A stretch of DNA of 64,000 nucleotides from Paramecium tetraurelia (lineage: Eukaryota; Ciliophora; Oligohymenophorea; Peniculida; Parameciidae), in NCBI RefSeq assembly GCF_000165425.1, contig NW_001798970.1:110431-174430 (forward strand), in the 5' to 3' direction. Below the pieces are notes generated by a model, which saw only the letters and a program-made list of their open reading frames with translations, was not told the origin of the DNA and searched no databases. A program made the translations under genes and the position numbers. Each line of letters begins with the position of its first letter. Position 1 is the first letter of the stretch. Below are positions 1 through 10,922 of this stretch, piece after piece.

Positions 1-111
1 ACTCTAACAATTTATATTATTCCTAGAGAATTTGCTTCAGAATCAGCTGAATCAAAAATTGTCTTCAATAATCAAGAATCTCCTCTCTCTTAGTTTAATA
101 CTCAACAATGA
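1..111 (+). CDS. 3' end of an unidentified gene (partial)
   Basis: Frame 1 is open from the window edge to a TGA at 109-111 and has a polar, Glu/Ser/Gln-rich composition unlike the Ile/Phe/Leu-rich noise frames around it. Only about 36 residues are visible, so no family can be named. Open frames continue just downstream (about 150-350) in frames 1 and 3 with acidic stretches, so the gene could extend past 111 through a splice I could not find. Confidence is modest. Confidence 0.4.
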
Positions 112-1063
112 ATATAAATAAATAAACAATTATACAAAAATACATAATCACTCATTCCAACTCCTAAGCTCTTCAGCTATGGATATAAACAATCTTAGAA
201 TCATATTGTATTCTCTTTTAACAAAAACAGTTATAAAATGACTACGATGATGATTTCATCGAGAATAATCTCACAGAATTCAATGTAGAATGCCGAATAA
301 AAAATCAATAATATCTCTATTCATATTTAATTAAATTAAGACCTTTTAATAAGATAAATTCTTAATAAATATTATTATATAAATTGCTAAACATTAAGCT
401 ATATTTTATTTATAAAAAAGAATTCTTTCACAACATCAATTTAGTAATTTTTATTTAAAATTTTAAATATCTACAGATAAAATATATCTGTTTAATCTGT
501 CATTGTTATTCCATTCTTTGAGTCTTATTGTGTTATTTATCATTGCTTCTAAATCTTTATTAAACTTTGATAGAAGAAATTGTTAAATTCTATTCTAATT
601 ATATTGGAATATCTTTTATTACACTGTCAAGAATCTGATACTATGAAGTATTTTTAAAGTAATAGAAAATCGAAAATTAGTGTTTTTAAAGTTATTAGCG
701 AAAATAACATTACAGCTATCAAGGAGGATATGGCCAAGTGAAGCAAATACTGCTTTCTGATATTATCTCTCATGCTTCAGGACTAAGAAGGCATTTAAAT
801 TGATTGAACTATTTAGCTATCATAATAACAATATTAAAGTAAAATATCTTATTTTAAAATATAGTCAGAAGGATAATCTATCTGGTGGGTATTATATTTA
901 GATCTTGGTAAATGAACTTTAAACGAAATAATCATTACATTTAAAGTCATAATAAATAGTTTAACTATATTTTCTTAATCATTAATATGATTTAATAAAT
1001 GTGAGAATAAGAGGAAACTTAATAATAAAGATAATATAATATTTATATAATTAAAAAACTCTT
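112..1063. other. No confident gene; open frames on both strands
   Basis: Both strands carry open frames of 80-130 codons (for example minus strand about 437-837 and plus strand about 660-1000). Each lacks a good start codon and none resembles a known family. Equal plausibility on both strands argues that this is AT-rich non-coding sequence or decayed sequence. It includes the short 3' flank of PRP19. Confidence 0.4.
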
Positions 1064-2646
1064 TCAATTACCATAGATGTTTACTTGTTTATCAAAACTA
1101 CAACTGTATATATTTTTATTAAATTCGGCAAATCTAAAATAAAATATAAAATTACTTTATCGCAGTTACAACATCTCTATGACTTTCGAATTTGAAGAAT
1201 TCTTATTACTTTTTGATGTCAAACAAGTGTATATTTTTATTTTCACCTACAGCCAAGTAAGCTCCTGATGTATCATAAGAAATACTGCCTAAAGGAAATA
1301 TAGAATTATATAAGACTTATGTTTTATGATTGAAACAACTTTTAGAATTAACCCGGATTTCTTAAGTCCCATTAAAACACTTCAGTTGATGATACTGATG
1401 CCAAATTAACTCCATTCTCAGAAAATGCAACCTAACTTATAGATCCCTAATATTATCGGTTTTTAGTTACTTCTTATCCTTCAAATTAAGCAACCAATTA
1501 GCCAGATGTAATCTTCCAAATTTTAATCTATGAATTTTCTTATCCAATTGCTAATAACAACCCATCTGGATGTATACCAACAGATGTAAATTAACATTAT
1601 CCTTCAAAATCAGTTACTCTACTAATTTATTAACCAGATCTTAAATCATATAACAACAAAAGACCTCCAGATGTCACAATAATAGCAATGTAGCCAAGAG
1701 GATGAATAGCTAATCCAGTGATATTCTGTCCTACTTTCACTGTTTAGGTTACTACTCCCTCATTAGTTTCGGTGTTAAATTAATAAATGACCAAGTCTCC
1801 ATCTGAAGTTGATGAAACAAATCTTAAATGTTCATCAGTTGTAAAAAATTTAATTGTATTTATTCGCTGATTGCTTTATTGATTCTTATACAACAATGTT
1901 TCGGAACGATACAGTGAAACTAAACCTGCTTATCCTCCTACTATCACATAATTTGCTTAGATATCTAATGAAGTGCCACCTTAAGTTTAAGTGTGTTATT
2001 ACTTGATCTCATAATTTGACAAAATCTAAAATAATGAATTTGAGTACCTAAGGACTAGGAAACTATTCAAAATATGATTATTGCTTTCTTAATAATTTTC
2101 TTTGGCTTGTTAATTTTAACGCGGTTTATTCTATATCAGTCACATAATTTGCTGATAACTTTTCAGTAACATCATTGGTTTCTACTTCTACTTTATGATT
2201 TAATTTATTTTGTAATTGCGCTAATTCTATTCTTGCTTGATCTCTCTCTTTTATTAGCTTTGCTATCACACGACATGCAGCATCATGTTAATATAAGGCA
2301 TGTGTTAATTCGTGTCTTACTTATTCCAAATGCTATTTCAATTAGAATTGTTCCAACAACAAAGCATCCCATTCGTTTTGTAAAAGGGAAAGCAATGAAG
2401 GTATTGAGGTAGCAGTCACTGGTCTGGGTTTTTACACTTTGGCCACTTTCACCTTAATCTTAAAAAATATCATAATACCTCTATCAGATCATCAAAATTC
2501 AAAGGTCTTCCTGTTATTGGACATGTGCCTGTGCTTTCAATATGTTTTTCAATCAATCTTTTTTCGTAGATATGTCCACTCACTTTGGATATTACTGGGG
2601 TTTCTATTAATTCACCAGATAATGCACAAGTTTACCAGGATTACAT
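1064..2646 (-). CDS. PRP19: PRP19-type U-box ubiquitin ligase / splicing factor
   Basis: E3 ubiquitin ligase core of the NineTeen complex, which activates the spliceosome. The N-terminus is a U-box: CALSGELIETPVISK, then HIYEKRLIEKHI and CPITGRPL. A coiled-coil region follows, including the PRP19-typical VTEKLSANYVTDIEQ segment. The C-terminal half is a WD40 propeller with recognisable blades (FVSSTSDGDL, GIHPDGLLLAIGQ, SYDTSGAYLAVGE, YSCSFDKQVNIYGN at the very end). Four tiny introns restore the frame: 2459-2478, 2026-2047, 1289-1316 and 1134-1155 (20, 22, 28, 22 nt). The start is the ATG at 2644-2646, six residues before the U-box cysteine. The gene ends at TGA 1064-1066. RPL31 lies 50 bp upstream on the same strand. 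Confidence 0.93.
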
Positions 2647-2696
2647 ATATTAATGATATGAATATATTTGAATATTTAATAAACTTATGTTAATCA

Positions 2697-3077
2697 TCAT
2701 TATTTTGTAATTTCTGTCTTAAGATTATCAAATGAATCCACAGGTACATATTATGCAAGTGTGTAATACTTTCCTTTACCATCATCCTCTTCCTTCTTCT
2801 TTCTTTGCAATCTAACCCTAATTCTTCTTGGTAAATTACGAATTCCTCTTGCCCAAATAGCCTCATTTAATTATGGATCAACTCTCACATCATCAGTTAA
2901 CATATTTTTTTAAGCTAAACAATCCCTTCACTTTTTACCAAATCTAACAATGTGACTCACTGCTCTAGGTGCCTTTCTTTTGAAAGTCTCCTTGTGAACA
3001 GCTTTATGAAGATTTATAGTATAGTCTCTGCTCACTTCCCCTAAAGGATTAGGCTTTCCCTTCTCTTTCTTTCCCAT
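2697..3077 (-). CDS. RPL31: 60S ribosomal protein L31 (eL31)
   Basis: Structural protein of the large ribosomal subunit near the exit tunnel. The protein of about 118 residues shows the family signatures in order: REYTINLHK-like opening ([12 protein letters not shown]), [37 protein letters not shown] and the closing YTLAQYVPV. An intron at 2915-2938 (24 nt) removes an in-frame TGA and joins VRF to AQKNM, exactly where the family reads KFAMKEM. Length matches the family (about 120-125). The start ATG is 3075-3077 and the stop is 2697-2699. It is a tandem neighbour of PRP19. Confidence 0.95.
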
Positions 3078-3121
3078 TAATTAAAATCTTTAAAAATTAA
3101 TTTTAAAAAAGTAAGTAATCA

Positions 3122-3675
3122 TCATATATATTTACTATTCTAAATAATTGATCTTCCTGACTATCTTGGAGTTTGATTAACTGACATTACTGAACCACTT
3201 CGCGATTTTGCATTTTAGTTTCCACTGTTGAATAGGTTCACCTTTTCATTGTAAATAATACTTATTTTAAAATCGATTGCAAATAAATATTCTTCCTTCT
3301 TAGAACACAATTTACTGAAGTACTTGGAGATACCCTTTGAGAAATTGCAGGTTGTCCTTACATTATTTTGGACTATTAGCCTTGTTATTCTAGCATTATC
3401 AGTTATATTGGATAAAGCTATTTCCTATGTTATTTCCTACGCCTCATATTTACATCTTCTAAGTCACTCTAGTTAACACTCTAGTTAACACTCAATTTCC
3501 TCTCTCTTATTAACTCAGTCTATTAGGACAATTTATTCTTATAACTCGGTTTCTTATTGAGCGTCTTGTATTTCAGTTAAGAAAACCTTTAACCCTAATG
3601 TGGTTTGAGAGCATCTCCAAATTCTGATGATGAATTAATTTCCCATCCTTGGATAATATCTTAAATTTTTAACAT
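3122..3675 (-). CDS. Small basic protein, unknown
   Basis: From ATG 3673-3675 the frame reads a Lys/Arg/Gln/Ser-rich protein without hydrophobic segments. A probable 20-nt intron near 3247-3266 (ending AAAAG) moves the frame to a Ser/Asn-rich tail (NQNAKSRSGSVMSVNQTP) that stops at TGA 3122-3124. A 12-bp tandem duplication at 3465-3488 encodes a repeated VNQS. I do not recognise a family. The 3' intron is the least certain part, because an unspliced alternative frame reaches the same tail. Confidence 0.5.
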
Positions 3676-4455
3676 TAAATATATTATGCACATTATTTAA
3701 TATATTTTAGTGAAATAACTAATCCTAACTTTTTTATACTTTCTAAAATTTTAAAGCTCAGAAGTTAGTGAAATAGAAATAGAATCTTAATACAATATCT
3801 TAGCTAATTTCAAGGTGGAAGAAGGAATTGTGTGTTTTCCTTTGAAGAAATAGCAATTTCATATGTATTAAAGGATTTTAAGATTACAAAATTGGATTCT
3901 ATTCTATGCTTGTTTAAACAAATAATCTTAAAATATTTTCAATCATCATTCTTTATTTACTCCTTGTTAAACATTTTGTAGGTCTCAGTAATTAAAAATA
4001 AAAATTAAATGTAAATTATCTCCAAATTTAGAGGAATGTTTAATCCATTTATTGATATAATGTTAAGCTTGTTGAAATGCCGTTGGTTCTAAAAAATATT
4101 ATCATTTCTCTTTTTCTTAATTTTCATTATTTACAACTAATTACATTTTTAATTTTATCACCCAAAGCAGAGGACTTTATTTTTCCTTAGGCCCTTACTT
4201 ATGAAGAGTTATTAGGTTAGGTTATGCTAAAGAAAAATCTCTATTTAAATCTAAGCTTCTTATCATTATTAAATTAGATTGGTTTTCATAATATATTATT
4301 TAGATCTGCAATTAAGGAAGTCGAAATTAATTGTAAATAGATAAACTTATTGAATAGGTTTATCCTTATAGTCATTTTCATGTTTGGGTTGATAATATTG
4401 TATAAAATAGGAGAGTTTCTTTTGAAAGTATTTTATATAAAAAAGATATTAATTT
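3676..4455. other. Gap with ambiguous open frames
   Basis: Plus-strand open frames occur at about 3686-4075 and 4078-4540, but the second runs through the start of the well supported gene at 4456 in another frame, and minus-strand frames look as good. No family resemblance. It may hold a decayed gene or simply long flanking sequence. Confidence 0.3.
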
Positions 4456-5233
4456 ATGGTTTACAAAATCAGAAATAAGTCATTCTTCTGGACTAGAGCA
4501 GGATGGAAAAACAATTGGCATCCTAAGAATTTTAATGCCCCAAGACCATCAAGCTCTGAATTCACCATCGGTATTAGATGTCGTTATGATCATAATTCAT
4601 TTTTGAGAGGCAATGAAATAAATTTTATTTATTAGCTTACCATTCATACAGAAAGATCTCTAGACACTGTAAGTAGTACTTCTTTGGCAACAAGGAATTG
4701 GAAGAATTATTTTAGATGGGTTTGAGAACATTTTTCATTGTGCCACACATTGCTGAATGTCAAGTCACTCAAATCAAGCATGGTGGTGAAAGAAGAATGG
4801 TTGATTAAATCGATAGAGATTTTGAATTGGTATCTTACAATTCTCATCCATATTAATTGTTTACATACTCTGTTTGGAATTAATATTTAGCCAATCAACA
4901 AGAAGCTTATGAATAGAGAAAGAATGGTGGCCAGGCTATTGAGGATCAAGTGATCGATCATATTAGGTATGTATTTTAAGTACTATTCCGAAGTGAATTG
5001 GTGAAGGATGAAAAAGCTAAATTGGGAGCTGGAAAACAATTGAGCATTGAGAAAACAGCAGAGATTGTCATGAATGTGATGAGACAATTGAGAGCAGCCC
5101 AATAGAGACCCAATCTTAATAATAGGTAGAGATTTAACTTTTATAGGGAAGACGTGCTGATGGAGAATTTGATGACTTCCTTGAGTAAAGAAGACCATTC
5201 ACAGCTCCAAATAACTAATCAGCTACTCATTGA
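4456..5233 (+). CDS. Conserved-looking protein, unknown (possible mitochondrial)
   Basis: The start ATG at 4456-4458 opens a Trp/Arg/Asn-rich N-terminus (FFWTRAGWKNNWHPKNF) that could be a mitochondrial presequence, though that is only a guess. Good coding sequence resumes after 4636 (AYHSYRKISRHCKQYFFGNK, then FFIVPHIAECQVTQIKHGGE) only if a 26-nt intron at 4610-4635 with a GC donor and TTAG acceptor is removed. A second intron at about 5126-5146 precedes the last exon, whose phase I could not settle. The best ending is a polar tail with TGA at 5231-5233. Long alpha-helical, no membrane segment, no recognised family. Convergent with the PP2A gene (59 bp between stops). Confidence 0.6.
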
Positions 5234-5292
5234 GCTGATTATATTAAAAACAATATATAACAACTTATTAATTATATTATTTATGTATTATT

Positions 5293-7210
5293 TCAATATT
5301 GTAAAGCTTCCTAAGCATAAAATTTAACGTCTCTGTCGTTGTCATCGGTCATTTCATTTATTGCTCTACATTACTATTAAATCTATACTATTTTATTTGA
5401 TTCAGAGTGCCTTGATGGTCAATCTTTTTTGATAATGTCTTTGCCACCTTTATACTAACAAATCTAATATTCGGAACGACGTCCTTCATGCACTTCTATA
5501 CGATTGGCCATAACTTATCCGTGATTGTAGGCCCATCAGCCACTAAGCCAATTTGTTAAATAGCATATAAGGCATTCATCCTATACAAGAAACCAGTATC
5601 CTTATTGAGAGTTTCCAAGCATTTAGACAAAAAGCTTCCCAATGCCCAATCAATTTTGTAGGTTTAGATTAGATCATTCAATCTGCTCAACCCTATAGTT
5701 CTAACTTCAGCTGCTCTGTCCTTCAAAAACATAACATAGACTGGTTCTAATTGCTTGATGAATACTTCTGAATTCTTAATTGTTCTAAGATGATAAATCA
5801 GAAATACAATGCAAGTTGAATGACTGTTTATATGATTTCTTTTCTGACTCTCCATTTAGGATCCTCCATGCATTTTTTCAAATGAGGAATGAATTACCCT
5901 AAAGAATCAGAACCAAGTGCAGCTGCAAAAACACCAACTGATTAAGCTGCATTCTTTCTTACATCCTAATTGTCATCACTCATTAATTCAATTAGGTAGG
6001 ATTGCAATTTGCTTTAACTATTATCTCGAGGTAAAATAGTAGCAATCTATCCAATAACTAAACAGGCCATTTCTGATAATTATCAATAAGTATTTACATT
6101 TCACTTATGCAAATGCATCCTTAGCTAATAATTATAATAATGGAATTATAAGATTTAGTTTCTCTGGAGATACAAATTTAATAAATTTAGCCAGACTTTT
6201 CACAGCTACAACTCTAACATCACTCTCAGGATCTTTTAATAAGTTAGAAAAGATCTAAATTAAAGAGGAGTCTGCAATCTCTTTACCCACAGCTTCAGCT
6301 AACTTAATATTTTTAGTTAATAAAGTACTTCTGCAAATATCTTAGACAATGCCAATCTTACTCTCCATGATTTATCTTCTGCTGAAGATATGATCAGTGG
6401 CAATATGTTTGTTTTATTTTCATTGATATTAAGGATGTTAGCAATGTTCATTATGCTTTCCATACACAATAATCTAACTTAATCTTATTCATCTTAGCAT
6501 AATTATTTCAAAACAGTTATCAAAACTTCAATAACATGATTTTTATCCATGTATTATGCAATTTCACCTATTTTTGTTGCCACTGCTCTTCGAACCATGG
6601 GTGTTTCTTCACTGCATAGCTCAGTGAATTTTCTAATAGGTTAGTTTACATTAAGTACTATCTAAGTTTTTCTTTCTAATTTCCAGCTCTAGCATACATG
6701 GGACACATTAAGCTAACAGCAGACACTCTACATGTGAAATTGGCTTCATTTGATGCTAGTTTTAGAATCTAGAAATCCTTTAAAACTTTTTACCAATGGG
6801 ACTATTGTGTTAGAAATTTCATTGTCTCCCAAAAAGCCACACACAATAATAATTGATTTAACAGCTTATTCTCTTACAACAGTCTCATCAAATCCAGCCA
6901 ATTGCTCCAAAATAGGCAATAAGCATATCGATTATTATGGAATTATTTGACTAAATAAACCTATTCAAATACGCAATGTAGCCTAGCTCTTCTGCCATAG
7001 CAAATAAGACTTCATCATCTTCCTTTTTCATTAAAGCTGCAAATTTATTATCATATAGTTACTTTCAAAATATGGCAAAAGAACAGACTTTATTTTATCT
7101 GTCCCTAAAAGCGTTGCGATAACTCTAACTCTGTGCATCGCATTGACCTTTAGATACAATTCCTCGTTTTCCATATCATCCTTAAAAATATCCATTGGAT
7201 TATCACCCAT
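5293..7210 (-). CDS. PP2A 65-kDa scaffold (A) subunit, HEAT repeats
   Basis: Scaffold that holds the PP2A catalytic and regulatory subunits. The whole frame is a train of HEAT repeats with hallmarks such as DRAAEVRTIGLSRLNDL and DVVPNIRFVSIKVAKTL. The C-terminus DRDVKFYAQEALQY matches the family ending DVDVKYFAQEAL. Two introns are clear: one of 26 nt early in the gene, after PYFE, and one of 23 nt just before the last exon. Both are needed to keep the HEAT pattern in frame. The start ATG 7208-7210 gives MGDNPMDIFKDDMENEELYL, like family N-termini. Length of about 600 residues is as expected (589 in animals). The stop lies 59 bp from the stop of the convergent gene. Confidence 0.9.
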
Positions 7211-7257
7211 TATTGATTGATTTAAATCTTTAATTATATATTATATTTTTTATAGAT

Positions 7258-9113
7258 TCAATTTACATACTCTGACAATCCCATGTCTGCAGCCTCCTAC
7301 AATGCTTTACTTAACATATCCTAAACAAAGGTCTAGTCTGATTTTAAAGACAAAGATTTGTGATAATAATGAATTGCCTTGCTCAGACTGTTTGGCAACT
7401 CACTCAAATGATAAGAAAATGCCAAGCCAAAAAATATTTATGGAGAAACTGAATTTAACTACAATAAATCTCATTTAATTACCTAGATGCACTTTTCAAA
7501 TATTTATATTGCATTTTTATAATCCCTTTATTTCCTAAAGGAGTGTCCCAAATTCTAAAGTGCAGATTCCCTGATCTTGTGATTTGAATTTTGACAGAAC
7601 ACTAAAGCATTCAAGAAATACTATATTCACATTATATCTTACATCTTTGGCTTCATTATATTTCTTCTGTTTATAAGCAATGACTCCCAATTCATTTTGA
7701 ATCATGGGATCAGTAGGATTGATGTCCTTAGCCTATTACAAAGACAAGATTGCAGTCTACAAATTGTTTGTCCTCAAATACTCCATTCCAATATAAACAT
7801 GTGCTTGATAACAACCAGGGAATTGTCGAGTGATCGATCTGTATATTGACATGGCCTAATCTGATTCATCTTGAATAGCATAAGAATGTGCCAACCCTAT
7901 CCAACTGTAAATAAGATGTTAATTTAATTGTATGGATTTCTGAAACTATTTTCTTGCGACTTCGTATTTCTTCGTTGAGAAATAGTACACTCCAACAACA
8001 AACCAACTCAAAGCATTTGAAGCATAGTTCTCTATCAAATTATGAGCACAAAAATATAATTCGGCTATCTAATCCAATTCCAATAAGCATGACACATAAG
8101 TTGGAATCACATCAAAATACAATGGATCTTACTTAATAGCTTTTAATGACCAATCATATGCAGATGCTATATCATAACTATAATATGCCTTCTTAGCCTT
8201 AACATTCAGAATGTCAATGTTATTCTTCTTGTCCAATGTTAAGTAGACTAAATCATTTTGAATTGGAATTTCCTCCTTTCTAATGTAAGGACTTCTTATG
8301 GGTGATGGTTTCAAATGTTGAGTCTCCACTTTATCCACTATCTGCAATTACTAAGATATCTTTCTTTTCTCTTCTTACAAGTGATCTGCTAATTTCTGAT
8401 TCCCAATGTCACAATTTATCGTCTTGCTTACATAATAGTCTTTCAACCAAGCTTCATCTGAGCTTAGTTATATCTATTGGATGAGGTTCTCCTTCTCATC
8501 AGAAGAGATTAAATAGGAATCCACTAATTATTAGAAAACTCGCACATTTGTTGGAGTCTTCTATAAGCACTCATAGTAATTTGAAACTGCCAATTATTTA
8601 TTTTCTAGTGCCTCATAACATTGTCCTCTTATCCAATCACTTTAGGACGTTATTTCATCTTGCAATATCTCTATTCCTAATTCATATTGCTTGTTTGCAT
8701 ACAAGGCTCTAGCGGCTAACACTGCAAAATCACCTTGTGTAAGTTTGTGCTTTAAAAACAAATTATATACTCCAGAATATTCAGCATTTGAAAAATGACA
8801 CTAAAATTATTATAGTAAGTAATATTACAATTCCAAGCATAAATACCAAATATGCCTATATATTTTAATCCTGATTCAGGCATAATAACTTCTCAGCAAA
8901 AAAGATAGCCTACTTGTATTACCCCTAAAGATAGCTACTAATTCCCAATTAATAAATGTTCATAAATGATGGATTGTTTAACAATTGATTTGTAAAAATT
9001 GAGTTCGAAGAAGGATTAAAATAAGGAAGTTGAACTTCATAGTACATGTTTGAGTATTTCTAAGGTTCGCTAGCTTATCTGATTATTTTTGATGTCTTTT
9101 TTTGAATTGACAT
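7258..9113 (-). CDS. CDC16: Anaphase-promoting complex subunit CDC16/APC6
   Basis: TPR subunit of the APC/C ubiquitin ligase that drives mitotic exit. The N-terminal region (NIYQLGISSYLQGQYKQAI, FFAEKLLCLN) matches CDC16, where stored or missing TPRs begin. Later TPRs include DPMIQNELGVIAYKQKKYNEA and ALQNLGHSFRKQRDYKNAI, the latter close to the CDC16 NLGH-RK motif. An intron at 7459-7482 (24 nt) restores the frame to a final TPR ending at TGA 7258-7260. Start ATG is 9111-9113. Length of about 600 residues fits. Only 47 bp separate its stop from the PP2A start on the same strand. Confidence 0.88.
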
Positions 9114-9639
9114 TAAACTATTATGTTTAAAATTTGAATTTTTATATTAATTTTATGCTCACTCTAATTATATTTACTAATGTCCATTTATTTTAGGAAT
9201 AAAAGTTATGGCCAACTTAATTCAAATTAAATTCAATTGTTTCGACAAATAAATTGAGAATAAACTTTAAAATATTACAATGTCAAATTTCGAATTAGAA
9301 ATGAAAATTGCATTACTTTGTTGATATCAGAACTCAAGATGTTTAAATGATAACACTGAATCTTTATATGTAAATGATTCATCAAAATAAAGATTTATGA
9401 AATGTCTTCATTCTGATCTATTAATAGGTTAATTAATCTTCATATTATTTGTCTCTTTAATTGTTGTGTGTAAGTAATTTATTCTATTGGATGAGTGGAT
9501 ATCAATTTTATATAATTATTTATAATCTATCATCTTATAAGTTTTATAAATTGCTCATAATAAATTTATAATTTGTAAAAATTTTTACTTCTTTGAACCT
9601 AATAGAGACATATAAAAGCTTAAGCTCAATGTAAATATC
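9114..9639. other. Upstream flank of CDC16 and 5S; possible relic ORF
   Basis: A plus-strand frame from ATG 9210 is open except for one TGA after about 38 codons and then stays open to the 5S gene. It has no family resemblance. It is most likely non-coding, but see findings. The segment must also hold the 5S upstream flank. Confidence 0.3.
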
Positions 9640-9759
9640 GTTGTCGGCCATACTAAGCCTAAAGCACCGGATCCCATTCGAACTCCGAAGTTAAGCGGCT
9701 TAAGGCGAGGTTAGTACTAAGGTGGGGGACCGCTTGGGAAGTCCTCGTGTTGACAACCC
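9640..9759 (+). rRNA. 5S ribosomal RNA
   Basis: The sequence matches the conserved eukaryotic 5S layout: GTTGTCGGCCATACTA at the 5' end, the box A/C region CCCATTCGAACTCCGAAGTT, GGGTTAGTAC-like loop (GAGGTTAGTACTAAGGTGGG) and a GACAAC 3' end. Helix I pairs 9640-9645 with 9752-9757, giving about 120 nt. RNA polymerase III control elements are internal. A run of seven T follows at once. It stands alone here, flanked by protein genes, not in a visible tandem array. Confidence 0.96.
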
Positions 9760-9766
9760 TTTTTTT
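9760..9766 (+). terminator. RNA polymerase III T-run terminator of 5S
   Basis: Seven consecutive T immediately after the 5S 3' end, the usual Pol III termination signal. Confidence 0.85.
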
Positions 9767-10472
9767 ATTTTATTTTATAGTTATAAAATTTAATTAAAAT
9801 TTATCAAAATTATTATTATATTAATAATCTGCATATATTTTTACAAATTTATTATCATTCTAAATTTTGAGTTTATGAATAAATAAATTGAAAATGAGAA
9901 AACTTAATTGATTAGAGTTTGGATTGTTCATTGGTATACCTCTTTGAAATAAAATCTTGATATTTTAGAATATTTAGTGGATAAAATAGTTTATCAGGTT
10001 TAAAGACATAATTGTAATAAATATTATTGATTTATCAAGATATGAGGAATAAAAAGGAATCCAATATTCTTAGTAGATATCTTGGGCTAATACCTTGTAA
10101 AATAATAAAATAAAATGGGTTCGTTTTTTATTGAATAAAATCGAGATGATTTTATTTGGTTTTATATCAATTACTATTTTATAAAGTGAGAGAAAGATGA
10201 AAAAAAAGAACAAAAACAGTATTTTCCATTTTTTATATGAATAAATCAAATATCAAAATTTGATGGATAACCAATTTTTTTCTTCATTAGTTGATATTTA
10301 GATTCAATTTACAAGAATTTAGATATATATAATGAACAAAGTTTATATAATTTGATAAAATTATATATGCATAATTAATGATAATTTAGAATTTTTTCGA
10401 ATGACATTCCAAAAAGTTCTTATATGTTCATATGAATATATTGTTGGAAGCTAGAAAAAATAATTTTATTTT
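9767..10472. other. Long AT-rich intergenic region
   Basis: About 700 bp with no open frame of convincing length or composition on either strand. Nothing recognised. Confidence 0.5.
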
Positions 10473-10868
10473 ATGAATAATCACCAACTTTATAGAGTTG
10501 AATATAACAAATCCATGTCAGAATAGAAATTAAATACCTTTAGAAAATATTGTGAGCTTTCTTTAGAATAAAAGAAAGATCTGGAATGTTTTACTCTAAT
10601 CAAGCATTTCATAAATAAGTAAGATGATTACTAGGATACTGATTCTTCTAATGCTTCCAGTGCTTCTGAGACTTCAAATACGGTGCACATGGAAGGAAAT
10701 GAATAGCAATAGATATGCATACAAATGTTTGATATTATAAGATAAATGAAAAGAGCAGTAAAACAATCTTAAAAATTATGTTCCTCCAAGATAAAAAAAT
10801 TAAATAAGGTTATAGAAAAGAGAAATAAAGAAATCAACATGATTAAAATTAGACTTGGTCTGTAGTGA
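10473..10868 (+). CDS. Small coiled-coil protein, unknown
   Basis: Single-exon frame of 131 residues from ATG 10473 to TGA 10866-10868. N-terminal half is helical and basic, the middle is a Ser/Thr/Asn-rich linker (DTDSSNASSASETSN), and the C-terminus is a Lys-rich helix (KKLNKVIEKRNKEINMIKI) likely to form a coiled coil. No signal peptide or membrane segment. No family recognised. Convergent with the next gene, 54 bp apart. Confidence 0.65.
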
Positions 10869-10922
10869 ATAAAACTATTACTATATAGTTAATTAAATGT
10901 AAAATACATTTATATAAATTAA

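Noticed and set aside
660-1060. Plus- and minus-strand coding candidates upstream of PRP19's end
   Set aside because: Both strands give equally plausible Ile/Leu/Asn/Lys-rich frames without starts or family likeness.
2439-2693. Plus-strand standard-code ORF over the PRP19 U-box
   Set aside because: It is the antisense shadow of the U-box exon; the minus strand encodes an unmistakable U-box.
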